NCBI RefSeq assembly: GCF_000247695.1
Contig: NW_004624843.1
Location: 5,990,602 to 6,054,601, forward strand
Direction of reading: 5' to 3'
Length of the DNA stretch: 64,000 nucleotides
Source: Heterocephalus glaber
Taxonomy: Eukaryota > Chordata > Mammalia > Rodentia > Bathyergidae
Position 1 is the first letter of the stretch; each line of letters begins with the position of its first letter. The notes below the pieces were generated by a model. That model saw nothing but the letters and a program-made list of their open reading frames with translations, did no database searches and was not told the origin of the DNA. The position numbers were made by a program, and so were the translations under genes. Below are positions 47,601 through 51,744 of the stretch, piece after piece.

Positions 47601-50563
47601 GGAATGACTCGAACCTGGACAAGAAATGATGTGTTTGTAAATGAACTCTTGTAAGCACCAAGTGAGGCTTTTTTTTGTTGTTACCAGAGATGGAACTGAG
47701 GACCTTGTGCTTGCAAGGCAGGCGGCGGAACCACTGACCCAAATCCCCGGCCCTAAGTGAGGCTTTTTAAAACATCTGGTGTATTGGTTTTCATCTATTT
47801 TCATTTAGGAGAATGTTTGTAAATCTCTTATTTAAAAGGGAGAATTAATTAAGGTTTAGTTCTCTGAAAAGTCTAATTCAATCCAAGAAGTCTTAGTTAT
47901 CCAGTCTCCTGCCTTGACATAGTTCAAATCAACATTAACACTCAAATAGACCTAATAACCCACCAGAATGACCATAGGCAGCAGTTAGAATCTCTAATAG
48001 TTCATTTTTTCTCTAAAATATTTCAAATACAGATATATTCCTACAGATAAATGCAGGAATTTTCTTTGCAGCACACAGATCTCACTCTGGAGTCAGGACC
48101 TTTCACAGGGCTAGTTGCATCCTGCCCCTCTCTCCTGGCTCCAGGCCTGTCTTGTTTTTGCCTTATTCAAGATGATGATGGTGGGGGAAGGGGTGGGGAT
48201 GAACAATGCCTTCTTGGGGTCTGATTTGCAGGCCAGGCTCTTAATAACAAAAAGGGAGGATAAACATTTAGAAACTTTTATGCTAATTTTACATTCCTCT
48301 GACATTTAAGAATATACAATAAAAGCACTGATCTGCAACAGATTGGGAAGAAAAAAAATGCACCAAAACTGGTCCTTTGCCACACAGTAGTTTCTGAAGT
48401 ACTGGCCTGATCATGAATACTACTGTTAGAATAGATTTGAGCCTGAAAATGATGAGATTTCTGAGTTAGGTTTAAATAGATTTGAATATGATTAGAGCTG
48501 CACTTTAAACATAATTTTACCATAGTAATATGTAAACTAATGAACCAATTCCTCACTCAAGGTATTTCCAGAATACCAAAATGGAAAAGTGTTGGTCTCT
48601 GAGGTCTCCCTCCAACCCCATATTGTTGTAATTAAACAGATATTTTGGTAGGTTACTGTGGGTCATGTACAAATACCACTTTCATCAGAAGAATAAACAT
48701 AGCAGAATGAGGTTATGTTCATAAAACAGTAGCACCATGGTGTTTGGGTAAGTAATTCTTTTTGGGAGGAAAATTTCATTGTAAATGTAATATAGGCCAA
48801 GCTACTTTCCAAAAACACTTGGTAATAAAATTACTGTTTTTTATGAATAAGGAACTTAATTCCTTCCTTAAAAAACATCTTCTCAATACTCCCCAAAACC
48901 CCCCATAAAACACAGATGTAATACCTTTGCATGAGGTTTATCCTTATCCTCTAAAGAACCAAGCTCTTCTGGACCAAGAGAAAATAAAGCTTCTAAACAA
49001 AAAAAGTAGAATTAGAGATGTAAATGACATAGTTTCATTTTAGAAAACTGTTTAGAAAGCCAAGATCACCATTAAGCCAAATTAAAGATTCAAAAATATG
49101 ACTGTAAACTTAGAAGCAATGGAAGACACCACAAAAATTTGATAAATTGGGTGGTGATGGGAAAGGAAAGTGGCACTCAGATATAGGATGAGTCATATCT
49201 GTCCTCAGAATAAAGAGATTGTTCAGAGTTCAATACCACAAGGTCATGTAACTCTCGGGCCCCCAAACGGAGACATGTAAAACTGAAGGCCAAGTATTGC
49301 TCACATTGCATTCAAAAGAACACAGATACTAAGACTGCTGTGGAGGAAGCTGCTTTGCAGAAATGGGAATGGGCCAAACATATAGAGAAACCAGGGAAGA
49401 AAATTAAGTCAGACTGGCTTCTTGCAGTTGGTTTCTGGAGAGTTCTCTTATCTTCACAGTAACTGCCCCTCACCCCGGGGATTGAACTCAGGACCTTGCG
49501 CTTGCAAGGCAGGTGCAGCGCCACTGACCTAAATGCCCAGCCGCCACAATAATGCTTTTTAAATGTGGCCAATCTGAGTGGGTTTCTGTTCTTTGTACAC
49601 GATCCCTTATCTAAAGTTTTTGGGCTTTTGGAATTCAAAATTTCTATTTTAGAAAGATAATATAAAGTATTACACCAGGTCAGGTTAGGCTAAACAAGTT
49701 CAGGTCAGGCCAGATCAAGGAAGGCTGGGCATGGTGATGCAAGACTGTAATCCCCGCGCTCAGAAGGCTGAGGCAGGAGGATCACGGTGAGTTCGAGGCT
49801 AGTCTGGGCTATGTAGTGAGTTTCAGATAGCCTGAATTACATAGTGAGACCCTATCTCAAAAAGAACAAAATAAGATCAGATCAAGGTCAGAGCATTCTG
49901 GATTTCAGAAATGCCGGTAAACAATTTTGGATGTGTATAAATAATGTGACACCCCTTCCCACTCCAAAAGTCAGGATATAGTTATTTGGGTAATCTGAGT
50001 TTAGGTGTTTGTTACTTAGCAGAAAGTTTTAAACTAAAAAAATACAAATATTGGGACAATAAGGACTGGTACTTATGACAGAATTGTCTTTGTTGTATTT
50101 TAAATTATAGGAATTACAAGAGAAATACACTGCCTTATTTTTAAATTGTTATTAAACACTACTATAATCACACAGAATATATTTAAAGTAATTTAAAATT
50201 CACATTTCTCTGCAGAAAGGATCACCAACTTATGTCTTACATTTGTAATAATAAACACATACTTTGGAATCCATATTCAATTGTCTATTTGTGATTTGTA
50301 TCACTGATTACATGTAAAATTCATTGGTACATATTACTACTCAAATGCATGTAATAGAGCATACCTCTGAACTCAGGTGTGAAATGAAGAGTCTGAAGAA
50401 GGGAATTGAGGTAACATGTTCCACCCCGATTTCTGATTCCACTTAAATTGGTGAATTCTCTAGGAGCGGGAGGCTCCAAAGGTTTAGCCTTTAGTGTTTT
50501 TCCTTTTCCATACTGATTATTTGACACACCGGAACAATCCTCTTCAAACAGGTCCCCAAACAT
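1402..50563 (-). CDS. USP40: USP40, ubiquitin-specific protease (5' 17 coding exons; gene continues off the left edge)
   Basis: USP40 is a peptidase-C19 deubiquitinase, expected to be a cysteine protease cleaving ubiquitin from substrates. Seventeen exons with GT-AG borders join in phase to about 791 residues; human USP40 is about 1,235, so roughly the last third is missing to the left. Visible catalytic parts are the Cys box GGTCYLNS (Cys50), CxxC pairs at 172/175 and 220/223 (typical zinc site of the USP fold), the His box GGHYHVYI (His305) and the Asn box FDINDSKV (Asn449), followed by SAYMLFYRK that closes the domain. About 140 residues separate the His and Asn boxes, so the domain carries an insertion. 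Residues after 490 match the long USP40 C-terminal region, thought to hold ubiquitin-like folds. Nothing is broken. The identification rests on remembered human sequence and is very likely; the numbering is mine from the ATG at 50563. Confidence 0.96.
2681..2850 (+). repeat. B1-type SINE
   Basis: GCCAGGTGTGGTGGCACATG, CCCAGCACTTGGGAGGCTGA; target duplication about AGTTGATTTTCT. Confidence 0.9.
2974..3097 (-). CDS. USP40: USP40 exon 17
   Basis: Residues 731-772 ([20 protein letters not shown] ... [10 protein letters not shown]). Acceptor tttacctacag, donor gtaagt. Confidence 0.94.
3135..3190 (+). repeat. Old ID-like fragment
   Basis: GAGCTTGCCTAGTATGTATG and GGGTTTGGACCCCAGCAC. Confidence 0.5.
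3215..3950 (+). mobile_element. L1 3' end with tandemly duplicated purine-rich 3' UTR
   Basis: Begins with the L1 phrase ATGGAGTACTACTCAGCC, then a 3' UTR of A/G-rich blocks (AGGAAGAAAAGG, GGGAGGG). The UTR unit occurs twice, about 3385-3640 and 3650-3950, each ending in ACCTAAAATGTA(C/T)CAATA/G. The unit gives long but meaningless minus-strand ORFs. Confidence 0.75.
4133..4316 (+). mobile_element. Older L1 3' end
   Basis: GGGGGAGGAAGAGAAGGAAG, then GTGTTATGTACACGTATGTA and CTAATAGAAAAATAATTG; similar to 52180-52290. Confidence 0.4.
4458..4637 (+). repeat. B1+ID dimer
   Basis: CCCAGCACTCTGGGAGGCTG, then GGGGATACAACTCAGTGC and CCCTGGGTTCAATCTAC. Confidence 0.8.
4991..5109 (+). repeat. B1-type SINE
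   Basis: GTGGTGGTACACACCTATAA to an A-tail; target duplication TACCAGGGCCCA. Confidence 0.9.
5250..6296. other. Intron sequence, nothing recognised
   Basis: Ordinary composition, a G9-run near 5640, short ORFs only. Confidence 0.5.
6297..6379 (-). repeat. ID SINE
   Basis: GGTACCGGAGAGTGAACTC; approximate duplication ATGGGT(G)TCT. Confidence 0.85.
6721..6826 (+). repeat. ID SINE
   Basis: GGATTTAGCTCAGTGGTTTG, GAGTTCGATCCCTGGTACC and A-tail; directly before MITE copy A. Confidence 0.92.
6848..6923 (-). mobile_element. 76-bp hAT-type MITE, copy A
   Basis: Ends form an inverted repeat (CAGTGATGGCAAACC against CAGTAGTGGCAAACC on the other strand). It is flanked by 8-bp duplications TCCTTGAT / TCCTAGAT with one mismatch. 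Its reverse complement aligns over the full length with copy B at 26372. It sits directly after an ID SINE. Confidence 0.75.
6990..7312 (-). CDS. USP40: USP40 exon 16
   Basis: The largest coding exon here, residues 624-730 plus two bases: [20 protein letters not shown], then [20 protein letters not shown], then GSSVLVQDS. It belongs to the long non-catalytic half. Acceptor cgttgcag, donor gtaact. Confidence 0.95.
7728..8128 (-). repeat. Solo LTR, family L2 copy 1
   Basis: On the minus strand it runs from TGATAGGGAAAAG to the end near CTGGAATAGTA. It shares GCGGGCGGGACCACC and AAACTGGTCTGGT with the copy at 58483. It lies between USP40 exons 16 and 15, in the gene's own direction. Confidence 0.65.
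8335..8405 (-). CDS. USP40: USP40 exon 15
   Basis: Residues 600-623 ([20 protein letters not shown]). Acceptor cttcctag, donor gtaaaa. Confidence 0.93.
8524..8669 (-). repeat. B1-type SINE
   Basis: TTTTTTGAGAGAGGGTCTTG ... CCTCAGGCTCCTAAGTACT ... TGCTACCACATCCAGC. Confidence 0.85.
8955..9497 (+). repeat. MaLR-type LTR with an ID insertion
   Basis: Typical order: GTGACTAGATCATG, GAGCCACCCTGGGTG, GGAGCCAGCAGACTATGGAC, AAAATAAGCCTTTCCTCC, GGTATTTTGCTCCAGCAA. ID at 9187. Confidence 0.6.
9187..9303 (+). repeat. ID SINE inside a MaLR LTR
   Basis: GGCCGGGGATTTAGCTCAG to a long A-rich tail; duplication near AAAAAGA(GAA)GGA. Confidence 0.88.
9898..9982 (-). CDS. USP40: USP40 exon 14
   Basis: Residues 572-599 plus one base ([20 protein letters not shown]). 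Acceptor ttatcttcag, donor gtaaga. Confidence 0.93.
10526..10700 (+). repeat. B1+ID dimer
   Basis: GCTGGGTGTGGTGGCACACG, then GAGGATGTAGCTCAAGATG and CCCTGGATTCAATCC. Confidence 0.85.
10703..10771. repeat. (TA)n(GA)n microsatellite
   Basis: About 11 TA units pass into over 20 GA units, at the tail of the B1+ID dimer. Confidence 0.95.
11545..11655 (+). repeat. B1 half of a B1+ID dimer, split by the MORF4L1 copy
   Basis: B1-type sequence (GGAGGCTAAGGCAGGAGGAT ... GACTCTGTCTCAAAA) ends at the left target duplication. The matching ID half resumes after the right duplication at 13389. Confidence 0.75.
11668..13376 (+). pseudogene. MORF4L1: MORF4L1 (MRG15) processed pseudogene
   Basis: An intronless copy of the mRNA for the chromodomain/MRG-domain protein MORF4L1, a subunit of histone acetyltransferase and deacetylase complexes. 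It has 5'-UTR-like sequence, an ATG at 11790, the chromodomain, linker and MRG domain, the usual C-terminus PPEYHRKAV with stop at 12748-12750, about 600 bp of 3' UTR, AATAAA at 13346 and a decayed A-tail. A 12-bp target duplication TCAAATTAAGAA flanks it (11656-11667 and 13377-13388). It is dead: one-base deletions near 11818 and 12051 shift the frame twice, a Tyr codon became TAA at 12367, and a Glu codon became TAG at 12490. It lies antisense in USP40 intron 13. Confidence 0.95.
13389..13475 (+). repeat. ID half of the interrupted B1+ID dimer
   Basis: Reads GGCTCAGTGGGAGAGGCTTG ... CCCTGGGTTCCGTCCCCAAC, an old tRNA-type ID sequence, starting directly after the pseudogene's right target duplication. 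Confidence 0.75.
13482..13618 (+). repeat. B1+ID dimer, ID half truncated
   Basis: GATGTGGTGGCATATGCC ... CTCCGTCTCAAAA followed by a short GGGCTGGGGATGTA that stops early. Confidence 0.75.
14031..14202 (-). CDS. USP40: USP40 exon 13
   Basis: Residues 514-571 ([18 protein letters not shown] ... [20 protein letters not shown]). The strand-turn-helix pattern fits a ubiquitin-like module. Acceptor tcctaaaaag, donor gtaatc. The broken MORF4L1 copy lies in the intron that follows. Confidence 0.93.
15260..15343 (-). repeat. ID SINE
   Basis: GGTACCAGGGATTGAACTCG; perfect 15-bp target duplication CAACTACTTAGAAGT at 15240 and 15344. Confidence 0.95.
15656..15737 (-). CDS. USP40: USP40 exon 12
   Basis: Residues 487-513 ([21 protein letters not shown]), with split codons at both ends that fit their neighbours. 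Acceptor tgttcacag, donor gtaatt. Confidence 0.93.
16600..16692 (-). repeat. ID SINE next to the gap
   Basis: GGTATCAGAAATTGAACTC and GCTCCTGAGCTAAATCC, followed by a C-run and T-run into the N block. Confidence 0.85.
16714..16846. other. Assembly gap (133 N)
   Basis: A run of N lies between a C-rich/T-rich SINE edge and ordinary intron sequence between USP40 exons 12 and 11. No coding sequence is expected there, because those exons join in phase. Confidence 1.
17058..17140 (-). repeat. ID SINE
   Basis: GTACTTGGGATTAAACTCAG and TCACTGAGCTAAATC; duplication about AGCAA(G/C)AAATCA. Confidence 0.88.
17145..18205. other. Intron sequence, nothing recognised
   Basis: AT-rich, with phrases reminiscent of old L1 (17.17-17.6 kb), but too eroded to assign. 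Confidence 0.4.
18210..18303 (-). repeat. B1 fragment
   Basis: GGGGTCTTGCTAGTAGTCCA ... GTGCCACCATTCCCAGCCC; middle part shortened. Confidence 0.65.
18584..18884 (-). CDS. USP40: USP40 exon 11: Asn box and end of the protease domain
   Basis: One hundred codons plus one base, residues 387-486. [15 protein letters not shown] places Asn449 where other USPs have their third catalytic residue, and [14 protein letters not shown] is the closing strand of the domain. Acceptor tgtgtag, donor gtatgg. Confidence 0.95.
19434..20024 (+). repeat. 5' LTR of the ERV
   Basis: Starts TGTGGCAGGAAG and ends CCTACA. It shares long stretches with the 3' copy, such as GATGGGATGGCTTAGATCTG and TCTGCCCAATTCTTTGAT. 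A motif TTCTGGCACAGGA recurs inside it. Confidence 0.8.
20027..20044 (+). other. Primer-binding site, tRNA-Arg-like
   Basis: Two bases after the LTR end comes TGGCAAGCCAGAGAGAGG. With the leaders at 54254 and 56307 (minus) it suggests an ancestral TGGCGAGCCAGCCAGGAG, the complement of a tRNA-Arg 3' end. Family and tRNA are from memory. Confidence 0.55.
20045..20760 (+). repeat. ERV leader / 5' gag region, GC-rich
   Basis: Homologous block by block to 55460-56290 on the minus strand, for example TGGGAGCCACAGTC, AATGGGC and ACCATGGTTCC. Several overlapping short ORFs occur here, but none is conserved between the two copies. Confidence 0.65.
21820..22720 (+). other. Unrecognised coding-like stretch inside the ERV interval
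   Basis: Successive frames stay open for 40-75 codons with plausible composition: one around 21940-22080, one around 22090-22310 (with [17 protein letters not shown]), one around 22415-22600. They are separated by stops and shifts. It could be eroded gag or a processed gene copy captured in the element. I do not recognise the family. Confidence 0.3.
23266..23330 (+). pseudogene. Relic of gag nucleocapsid
   Basis: One frame reads [10 protein letters not shown] followed by SKPP, the second half of a CCHC zinc knuckle. The first two cysteines are lost, so the knuckle is broken. Flanks contain stops. Confidence 0.65.
23490..23570 (+). pseudogene. Relic of retroviral protease start
   Basis: A frame resembling the first strands of a retroviral aspartic protease lies just after the nucleocapsid trace. 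The active-site triplet is not preserved. Confidence 0.45.
23629..23714 (+). repeat. ID SINE inside the ERV
   Basis: GGATTTAGCTCAGTGGTGCT, GAGTTCGATCCCAGGTACC; duplication AAAGCTTCTT. Confidence 0.92.
23716..23990 (+). pseudogene. Relic of pol at the RNase H / integrase junction
   Basis: A 65-codon frame contains VIHCKG in the context [12 protein letters not shown], like the end of gammaretroviral RNase H. It runs into a stop, and most of pol (reverse transcriptase) is missing between this and the protease trace. Confidence 0.6.
24150..24231 (+). repeat. ID SINE inside the ERV
   Basis: GGGCCGGGGATTTAGCTCAG, GAGTTCTATCCTCAGTACC and A-tail. Confidence 0.92.
24586..25132 (+). repeat. 3' LTR of the ERV
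   Basis: Starts TGAAGCAGGGGA after a purine-rich stretch (ATGAGGAAA) and ends GACTACA. Differences from the 5' LTR include substitutions and a missing repeat unit of the TTCTGGCAC motif, so insertion is old. Confidence 0.8.
25133..26363. other. Intron sequence, nothing recognised
   Basis: Between the ERV and MITE copy B. Only short ORFs. Confidence 0.5.
26372..26447 (+). mobile_element. 76-bp hAT-type MITE, copy B
   Basis: Begins CAGTGGTGGTGAAC and ends GCTCACCATCACTG, an inverted repeat. It has a perfect 8-bp target duplication GTTTAGGG on both sides, as expected of hAT transposition. No coding capacity. Confidence 0.82.
26759..26780 (-). repeat. Extremely truncated ID SINE
   Basis: Only TTTTTTGGTACCGGGGATCG remains, flanked by TATTCTACTTTA-like duplications (26746 and 26780). 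Confidence 0.7.
26971..27119 (+). repeat. B1-type SINE
   Basis: GAGCCAGACATGGTGGCACA to GACACTGTCTCAAAA. Confidence 0.88.
27562..27674 (-). repeat. B1-type SINE
   Basis: GCCTCAACCTCCCAAGTAGC; duplication (T/C)TAGTTGGGAG. Confidence 0.85.
27935..28295 (+). repeat. MaLR-type LTR
   Basis: GGTTTGGACCTGGACTGTCC, CTGGATCATGAGGGC, TTGGAGCCAGCCAGC and GAGCCAAAATAAACTTC follow the MaLR order. Confidence 0.65.
28515..28643 (-). repeat. B1-type SINE
   Basis: CCTCCTGCCTCAGCCTCCTA, GTGCCACCACACCCAGC. Confidence 0.85.
29043..29128 (+). repeat. ID SINE
   Basis: GGGGATTTAGCTCAGTGGTT; duplication AAAAATTCCCTAAAA on both sides. Confidence 0.94.
29490..29610 (+). repeat. B1-type SINE
   Basis: GCAGGGCTTGGTGGCCTATA, AGGAGGATCCTGAGTTTGAG. 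Confidence 0.82.
29683..29765 (-). repeat. B1-type SINE, 5' truncated
   Basis: TTTTTTGAGAGAAGGTCTTG ... CCAAGCTGGCCCTAAAACTC; next to USP40 exon 10. Confidence 0.75.
29861..29968 (-). CDS. USP40: USP40 exon 10
   Basis: Thirty-six codons, residues 351-386, [16 protein letters not shown] to [12 protein letters not shown], basic at its end and still inside the insertion. Acceptor ttctttcaccag, donor gtacta. It is followed by the longest intron in the window (about 11 kb), which holds the ERV at 19.4-25.1 kb. Confidence 0.92.
30426..30520 (-). repeat. ID SINE
   Basis: Long T-tract, GTACCGGGGATGGAACTTGG; 16-bp duplication CCAATACTTCATAATA. Confidence 0.94.
30661..30744 (-). CDS. USP40: USP40 exon 9
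   Basis: Twenty-eight codons, residues 323-350, acidic ([17 protein letters not shown]). It is part of the insertion between His and Asn boxes and clearly diverged from the human counterpart. Acceptor cttcctag, donor gtagag. Confidence 0.88.
31153..31301 (-). repeat. B1-type SINE
   Basis: GTCTTGAACTCACTATGTAG, GTGCACCACCATGCCTGGC. Confidence 0.88.
31588..31735 (-). mobile_element. Diverged L1 3' UTR fragment
   Basis: TTCATTGGTACATTTTTTAT ... CCCTACCCTCCCTTCAACC is a diverged reverse copy of the 3' UTR seen at 35.05 and 63.7 kb. Confidence 0.5.
31815..32335 (+). pseudogene. Unrecognised coding-like stretch, possibly a retrocopy
   Basis: With the ID SINE at 31980-32084 removed, one frame stays open for about 140 codons across both sides. 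It contains [19 protein letters not shown], then [14 protein letters not shown] and a stop at 32331. It is antisense to USP40 in the intron between exons 9 and 8. I do not know the parent. It may be a fragment of a processed gene or chance. Confidence 0.35.
31980..32084 (+). repeat. ID SINE with expanded CCCAC block
   Basis: GGGGCCGGGGATTTAGCTCA; a C-rich insert (CCCACTCCCACCCCCACC) precedes GTACC and the tail. It splits the coding-like stretch at 31.8-32.3 kb. Confidence 0.92.
32400..33010. other. Intron sequence, nothing recognised
   Basis: A 110-codon plus ORF at 32653-32985 overlaps a 124-codon minus ORF. Neither looks like a known protein, and both are probably chance in GC-richer DNA. 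Confidence 0.4.
33017..33160 (+). repeat. B1-type SINE
   Basis: GTGGGGCATGGTGGCACACA to CCATCTCTCAAAAAAA. Confidence 0.87.
34496..34597. mobile_element. Palindromic Tc1/mariner-type MITE (Tigger-like)
   Basis: About 102 bp flanked by TA dinucleotides. The ends CAATGATACCTCGG and CAGTGGTACCTGGG (opposite strand) pair, and the inner parts (TTCTTTCCATGATTCTGG with its partner) pair too, so nearly the whole element can form a hairpin. Confidence 0.7.
34884..35025 (+). repeat. B1-type SINE
   Basis: GCTGGGTATAGTGGCATACA to an A-rich tail, next to the L1 3' UTR. Confidence 0.87.
35047..35338 (-). mobile_element. L1 3' UTR (5'-truncated insertion)
   Basis: Pyrimidine-rich plus strand with TTTATTGGTACATTTTAGG, TATTTACAAAGACTTTG and CCCTCCCTTCAACC; the reverse of the unit at 3.4 kb and close to 63712-64000. 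Confidence 0.7.
35464..35592 (-). CDS. USP40: USP40 exon 8: catalytic His box
   Basis: Forty-three codons, residues 280-322. [20 protein letters not shown] carries the general-base His305. The usual Asn/Asp box does not follow here; it comes in exon 11. Acceptor ctttctttcag, donor gtaagc. Confidence 0.95.
35759..35875 (-). repeat. B1-type SINE
   Basis: CCTGTCTCAGCCTCCTGGGT, CACCACCATGCCTGGC; an ID inserted directly after it. Confidence 0.86.
35889..35975 (-). repeat. ID SINE
   Basis: GGAACTGGGGATCAAACTCG, ACTGAGCTAAATCCCC; duplication AAAAATTC. Confidence 0.9.
36474..36635 (+). repeat. B1+ID dimer, 5' truncated
   Basis: CCCAGCTACTTGGGAGCTGA, then GGATTGCGGATGTAGGTTGG and TCAATTCCCAACAC. 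Confidence 0.75.
37050..37130 (+). repeat. Old ID-like SINE
   Basis: GGGTTGTAGCTCAATGGTAC, CCCTGGGTTTGATTCCCC. Confidence 0.75.
37241..37366 (+). repeat. B1-type SINE
   Basis: GGCCAGGCGTGGTGGTGCAC to CCCTGTCTCACAAAACC. Confidence 0.9.
37688..37775 (-). repeat. Old ID-like SINE
   Basis: T-tract, GCTGGGGATGGAATTCAGG, CTACCACTGAGCAACATCC. Confidence 0.75.
38352..38495 (-). CDS. USP40: USP40 exon 7
   Basis: Forty-eight codons, residues 232-279. It contains [16 protein letters not shown], the USP motif in which an L-RF strand packs beside the active site, then [13 protein letters not shown]. Acceptor ctttttaacag, donor gtttga. Confidence 0.95.
39440..39650 (-). repeat. B1+ID dimer
   Basis: ID part CCTGGGGATTAAACTTAGGG, then B1 part CCTCCTGCCTCAGCCTCCCA; close to USP40 exon 6. 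Confidence 0.82.
39741..39887 (-). CDS. USP40: USP40 exon 6: second CxxC
   Basis: Forty-nine codons, residues 183-231, beginning [11 protein letters not shown]. It includes [13 protein letters not shown] with Cys220 and Cys223, completing the four-cysteine site begun in exon 5. Acceptor atctttcag, donor gtaatg. Confidence 0.95.
39962..40050 (+). repeat. ID SINE
   Basis: GATTTAACTCAGTGGTTCTG, GAGTTTGATCCCCGGTACC; duplication AAACATATACTG. Confidence 0.92.
40428..40608 (+). repeat. Tandem pair of ID SINEs in one target duplication
   Basis: Two head-to-tail ID units (about 40428-40512 and 40517-40608) lie between a single 14-bp duplication AAGAAGTTATAAGA (40414-40427 and 40609-40622). The second ends in a (GGGGGT)n block instead of GGTACC plus A-tail. 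Confidence 0.85.
40854..40987 (+). repeat. ID SINE with a unique 3' extension
   Basis: ID body to GGTACCAG and A-rich spacer, then CCCTCATATTGCTAACC and a second A-run before the right duplication AGATTATGGAG. Confidence 0.85.
41198..41395 (-). repeat. B1+ID dimer
   Basis: ID part GCGACTGAACGTAGGGCC, B1 part GTGCTGGGATTACAGGTGTG. Confidence 0.8.
41461..41545 (+). repeat. Old ID-like SINE
   Basis: GGGAATGGCTCAGTGGATAC, CCCTGGGTTCGCTCC. Confidence 0.75.
41578..41604. repeat. (CA)n microsatellite
   Basis: Twelve or so CA units with one CG variant, after the old ID. Confidence 0.95.
42130..42470 (+). repeat. MaLR-type LTR
   Basis: AGATGTCCCTCCCAAAGCC, CTTGGAGCCCACCAATTATG, ACCATAAACCTTTC and GGTATTTTGTCTTAGCAA in family order. 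Confidence 0.65.
42651..42815 (-). CDS. USP40: USP40 exon 5: QHDVQEL motif and first CxxC
   Basis: Fifty-five codons, residues 128-182. It carries [17 protein letters not shown], the family-wide QQD/QHD box, and VCKECKN with Cys172 and Cys175, the first half of the zinc site. Acceptor tttcttag, donor gtaagt. Confidence 0.95.
42891..42966 (+). repeat. ID SINE, 5' truncated
   Basis: The A-box end is missing; CTGCCTAGCAAGCTCAAGG to GGTACC and A-tail; perfect duplication AGAATAATACTAGT. Confidence 0.92.
43791..43916 (+). repeat. B1-type SINE
   Basis: GCCAGCTGTGGTGATGTATG to an A-tail. Confidence 0.87.
43917..44330 (+). other. Possible L1 5' segment joined to the L1 below
   Basis: After a B1 A-tail comes GGAGGAGGAAAATGGTGGAG, an L1-5'-end-like opening, with a 129-codon ORF at 43947-44336 that I do not recognise as ORF1. 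It abuts ORF2 sequence with the middle missing. Confidence 0.3.
44483..44902 (+). repeat. Solo LTR related to the 19.4 kb ERV, inside an L1
   Basis: Starts TGAGGCAGGAGT and ends AGTTACA. It shares the middle (CACCCTCACCCTGC ... CTTCTTTTCCTACTTT) with the ERV LTRs. The L1 reading GTCAAAATGGCC is split between left GTCAAAA and right AAATGGCC, so the LTR integrated into that L1. Confidence 0.7.
45269..45376 (-). repeat. ID SINE inside L1
   Basis: (TTTG)-rich tract, GGTACCTGGGATTGAACTC; duplication GAAAGTTAG(T/C)CTTTT. Confidence 0.92.
45405..45435 (+). repeat. Extremely truncated ID SINE inside L1
   Basis: Only TGAATCCCCGGTACC plus A-rich tail, between perfect duplications AACAAATGGTGCT. Confidence 0.8.
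46786..46863 (-). repeat. ID SINE
   Basis: GTATCGGGGATCAAACTCAG; duplication CTTCACTGCT. Confidence 0.92.
47193..47345 (+). repeat. B1-type SINE
   Basis: AAGCCAGGCATGGTGGTGCA to ATCCTGTCTCAAAA. Confidence 0.9.
47501..47614 (-). CDS. USP40: USP40 exon 4
   Basis: Thirty-eight whole codons, residues 90-127, from [15 protein letters not shown] to DSFGWTSNE, the helix-rich part of the USP fold between the Cys box and the QHD motif. Acceptor cttgtccag, donor gtatga. Confidence 0.94.
47671..47753 (-). repeat. ID SINE
   Basis: GTTACCAGAGATGGAACTGA; duplication TAAGTGAGGCTTTTT; just upstream of USP40 exon 4. Confidence 0.92.
48000..48920. other. Intron sequence, nothing recognised
   Basis: Between USP40 exons 4 and 3. 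Short opposing ORFs near 48.1-48.3 kb, no repeat that I can name. Confidence 0.5.
48925..48992 (-). CDS. USP40: USP40 exon 3
   Basis: Codes residues 67-89 ([11 protein letters not shown]... PHAK) of the protease domain. Acceptor tttgtttag and donor gtatta are canonical. The 68 bases take up the split codon from exon 2 and end on a codon boundary. Confidence 0.93.
49466..49546 (-). repeat. ID SINE, tail lost
   Basis: CCCCGGGGATTGAACTCAGG, GCCACTGACCTAAATGC; no T-tract. Confidence 0.8.
49722..49867 (+). repeat. B1-type SINE
   Basis: GGCTGGGCATGGTGATGCAA; flanked by short AGGTCAG-type repeats. Confidence 0.86.
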
Positions 50564-50582
50564 TGTGAAACTAAATACCACC
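50365..50582 (-). CDS. USP40: USP40 exon 2: start codon and catalytic Cys box
   Basis: The acceptor tttttttaaag ends at 50583. Nineteen untranslated bases follow, then ATG at 50563 opening MFGDLFEE, as in human USP40. The exon codes residues 1-66 plus one base and contains [15 protein letters not shown] with the nucleophile Cys50. Donor gtatgc begins at 50364. The frame is open for six codons upstream of the ATG but holds no earlier ATG in the exon. Confidence 0.95.
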
Positions 50583-50861
50583 CTTTAAAAAAAATAAATG
50601 ATGTTATATAATGCTTTCAGGTTTTTAAAATGTTTTCCCAAATCTTCCTTATGTTTGAGAATATCTTTTGTTAAACTGTTCTTTAGTAAAACACATAAAG
50701 TGCAGTAGTTTGTTTTGGAGGCATCAAGATCTGAAATTTTTTTCAACCCTCCCAGAATTCTAAGTTGTGTGACTCTAGGCAAGTTAGTTAACTATTTTCT
50801 TATAGGTAAAACGTCCCATAGAATCACTTAAAAGTCAACATAATAACAGAAAGACACCTGC

Positions 50862-51000
50862 TGGGGGTGGTGGCACACACCTGTAATCTCAGCACGCTTG
50901 GGAGGCAGGAGGATCGTGTGAGTTCCAGGCCAGTCTGGGCTACATAGTGAGTTCAAGATCAGACTTCACTACATAGCAAGACCCTGTCTCAAAAAAAAAG
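50862..51000 (+). repeat. B1-type SINE in USP40 intron 1
   Basis: GCTGGGGGTGGTGGCACACA to ACCCTGTCTCAAAAAA. Confidence 0.88.
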
Positions 51001-51744
51001 GAAAGGCACTTATACACAGGGTTTGTCCCACAAAAAGTGACAGCTCTAAAAAGGCATGTTTACATCACTAATACAAAAGAAAACCCATCAGAAAACCTAA
51101 CCCACTGCTGGGGTGGCAAAATCAATACTTGATTTTAAGAGTTGATAGAGGCCTTGGGACTATCATTCACTAAAACGTGTGCTCATACACCTGTACCTTG
51201 TACCAGATTACGATATTTAAGTGAATTAAATGGCTCAAACTAATCTTTATAGCAGTTTGGTACATTGTTCCCAAACTACAGAGCCATGAGGAGGTTCCTT
51301 GAGGAAGAAAGGCTTGCTGTTTAATGATGGAGTTCTGGGGATCGAATGTGACAGGTCTCATGTGAAGATGAAAAATATGAAGGCCCTAGCAAATTCTCTA
51401 AGTGACAGGAACCGCTGAGATGTAATTATTTTCAACTTATTTCTCAGAAGAAAAGCACAAGAAATGGAACTCGAGTCAGGCCTCGCGCCCATGGTCTGGA
51501 TTCCCGTCTTCTTCTTTCCAGCCCAGTCCTGGGCCCCCCAGCCCGCCGAGCCAGCACCAGACCCAGGGGTCCGATGAATTAGAGGTCCTCGAGGTTCCAG
51601 ACCAGGACCCAACGCCAGGAGACCGCGCGTTCTCCTGACAGGCCCGGGCCAGCCCACGCCTTGCTCCCGTCAGGCTTTAGCGCCAGCGCCGTCCTTACGC
51701 TTTCTCTGTCCCTCCCGAAATCCCCCGCCGTCGGCCCCACTTAC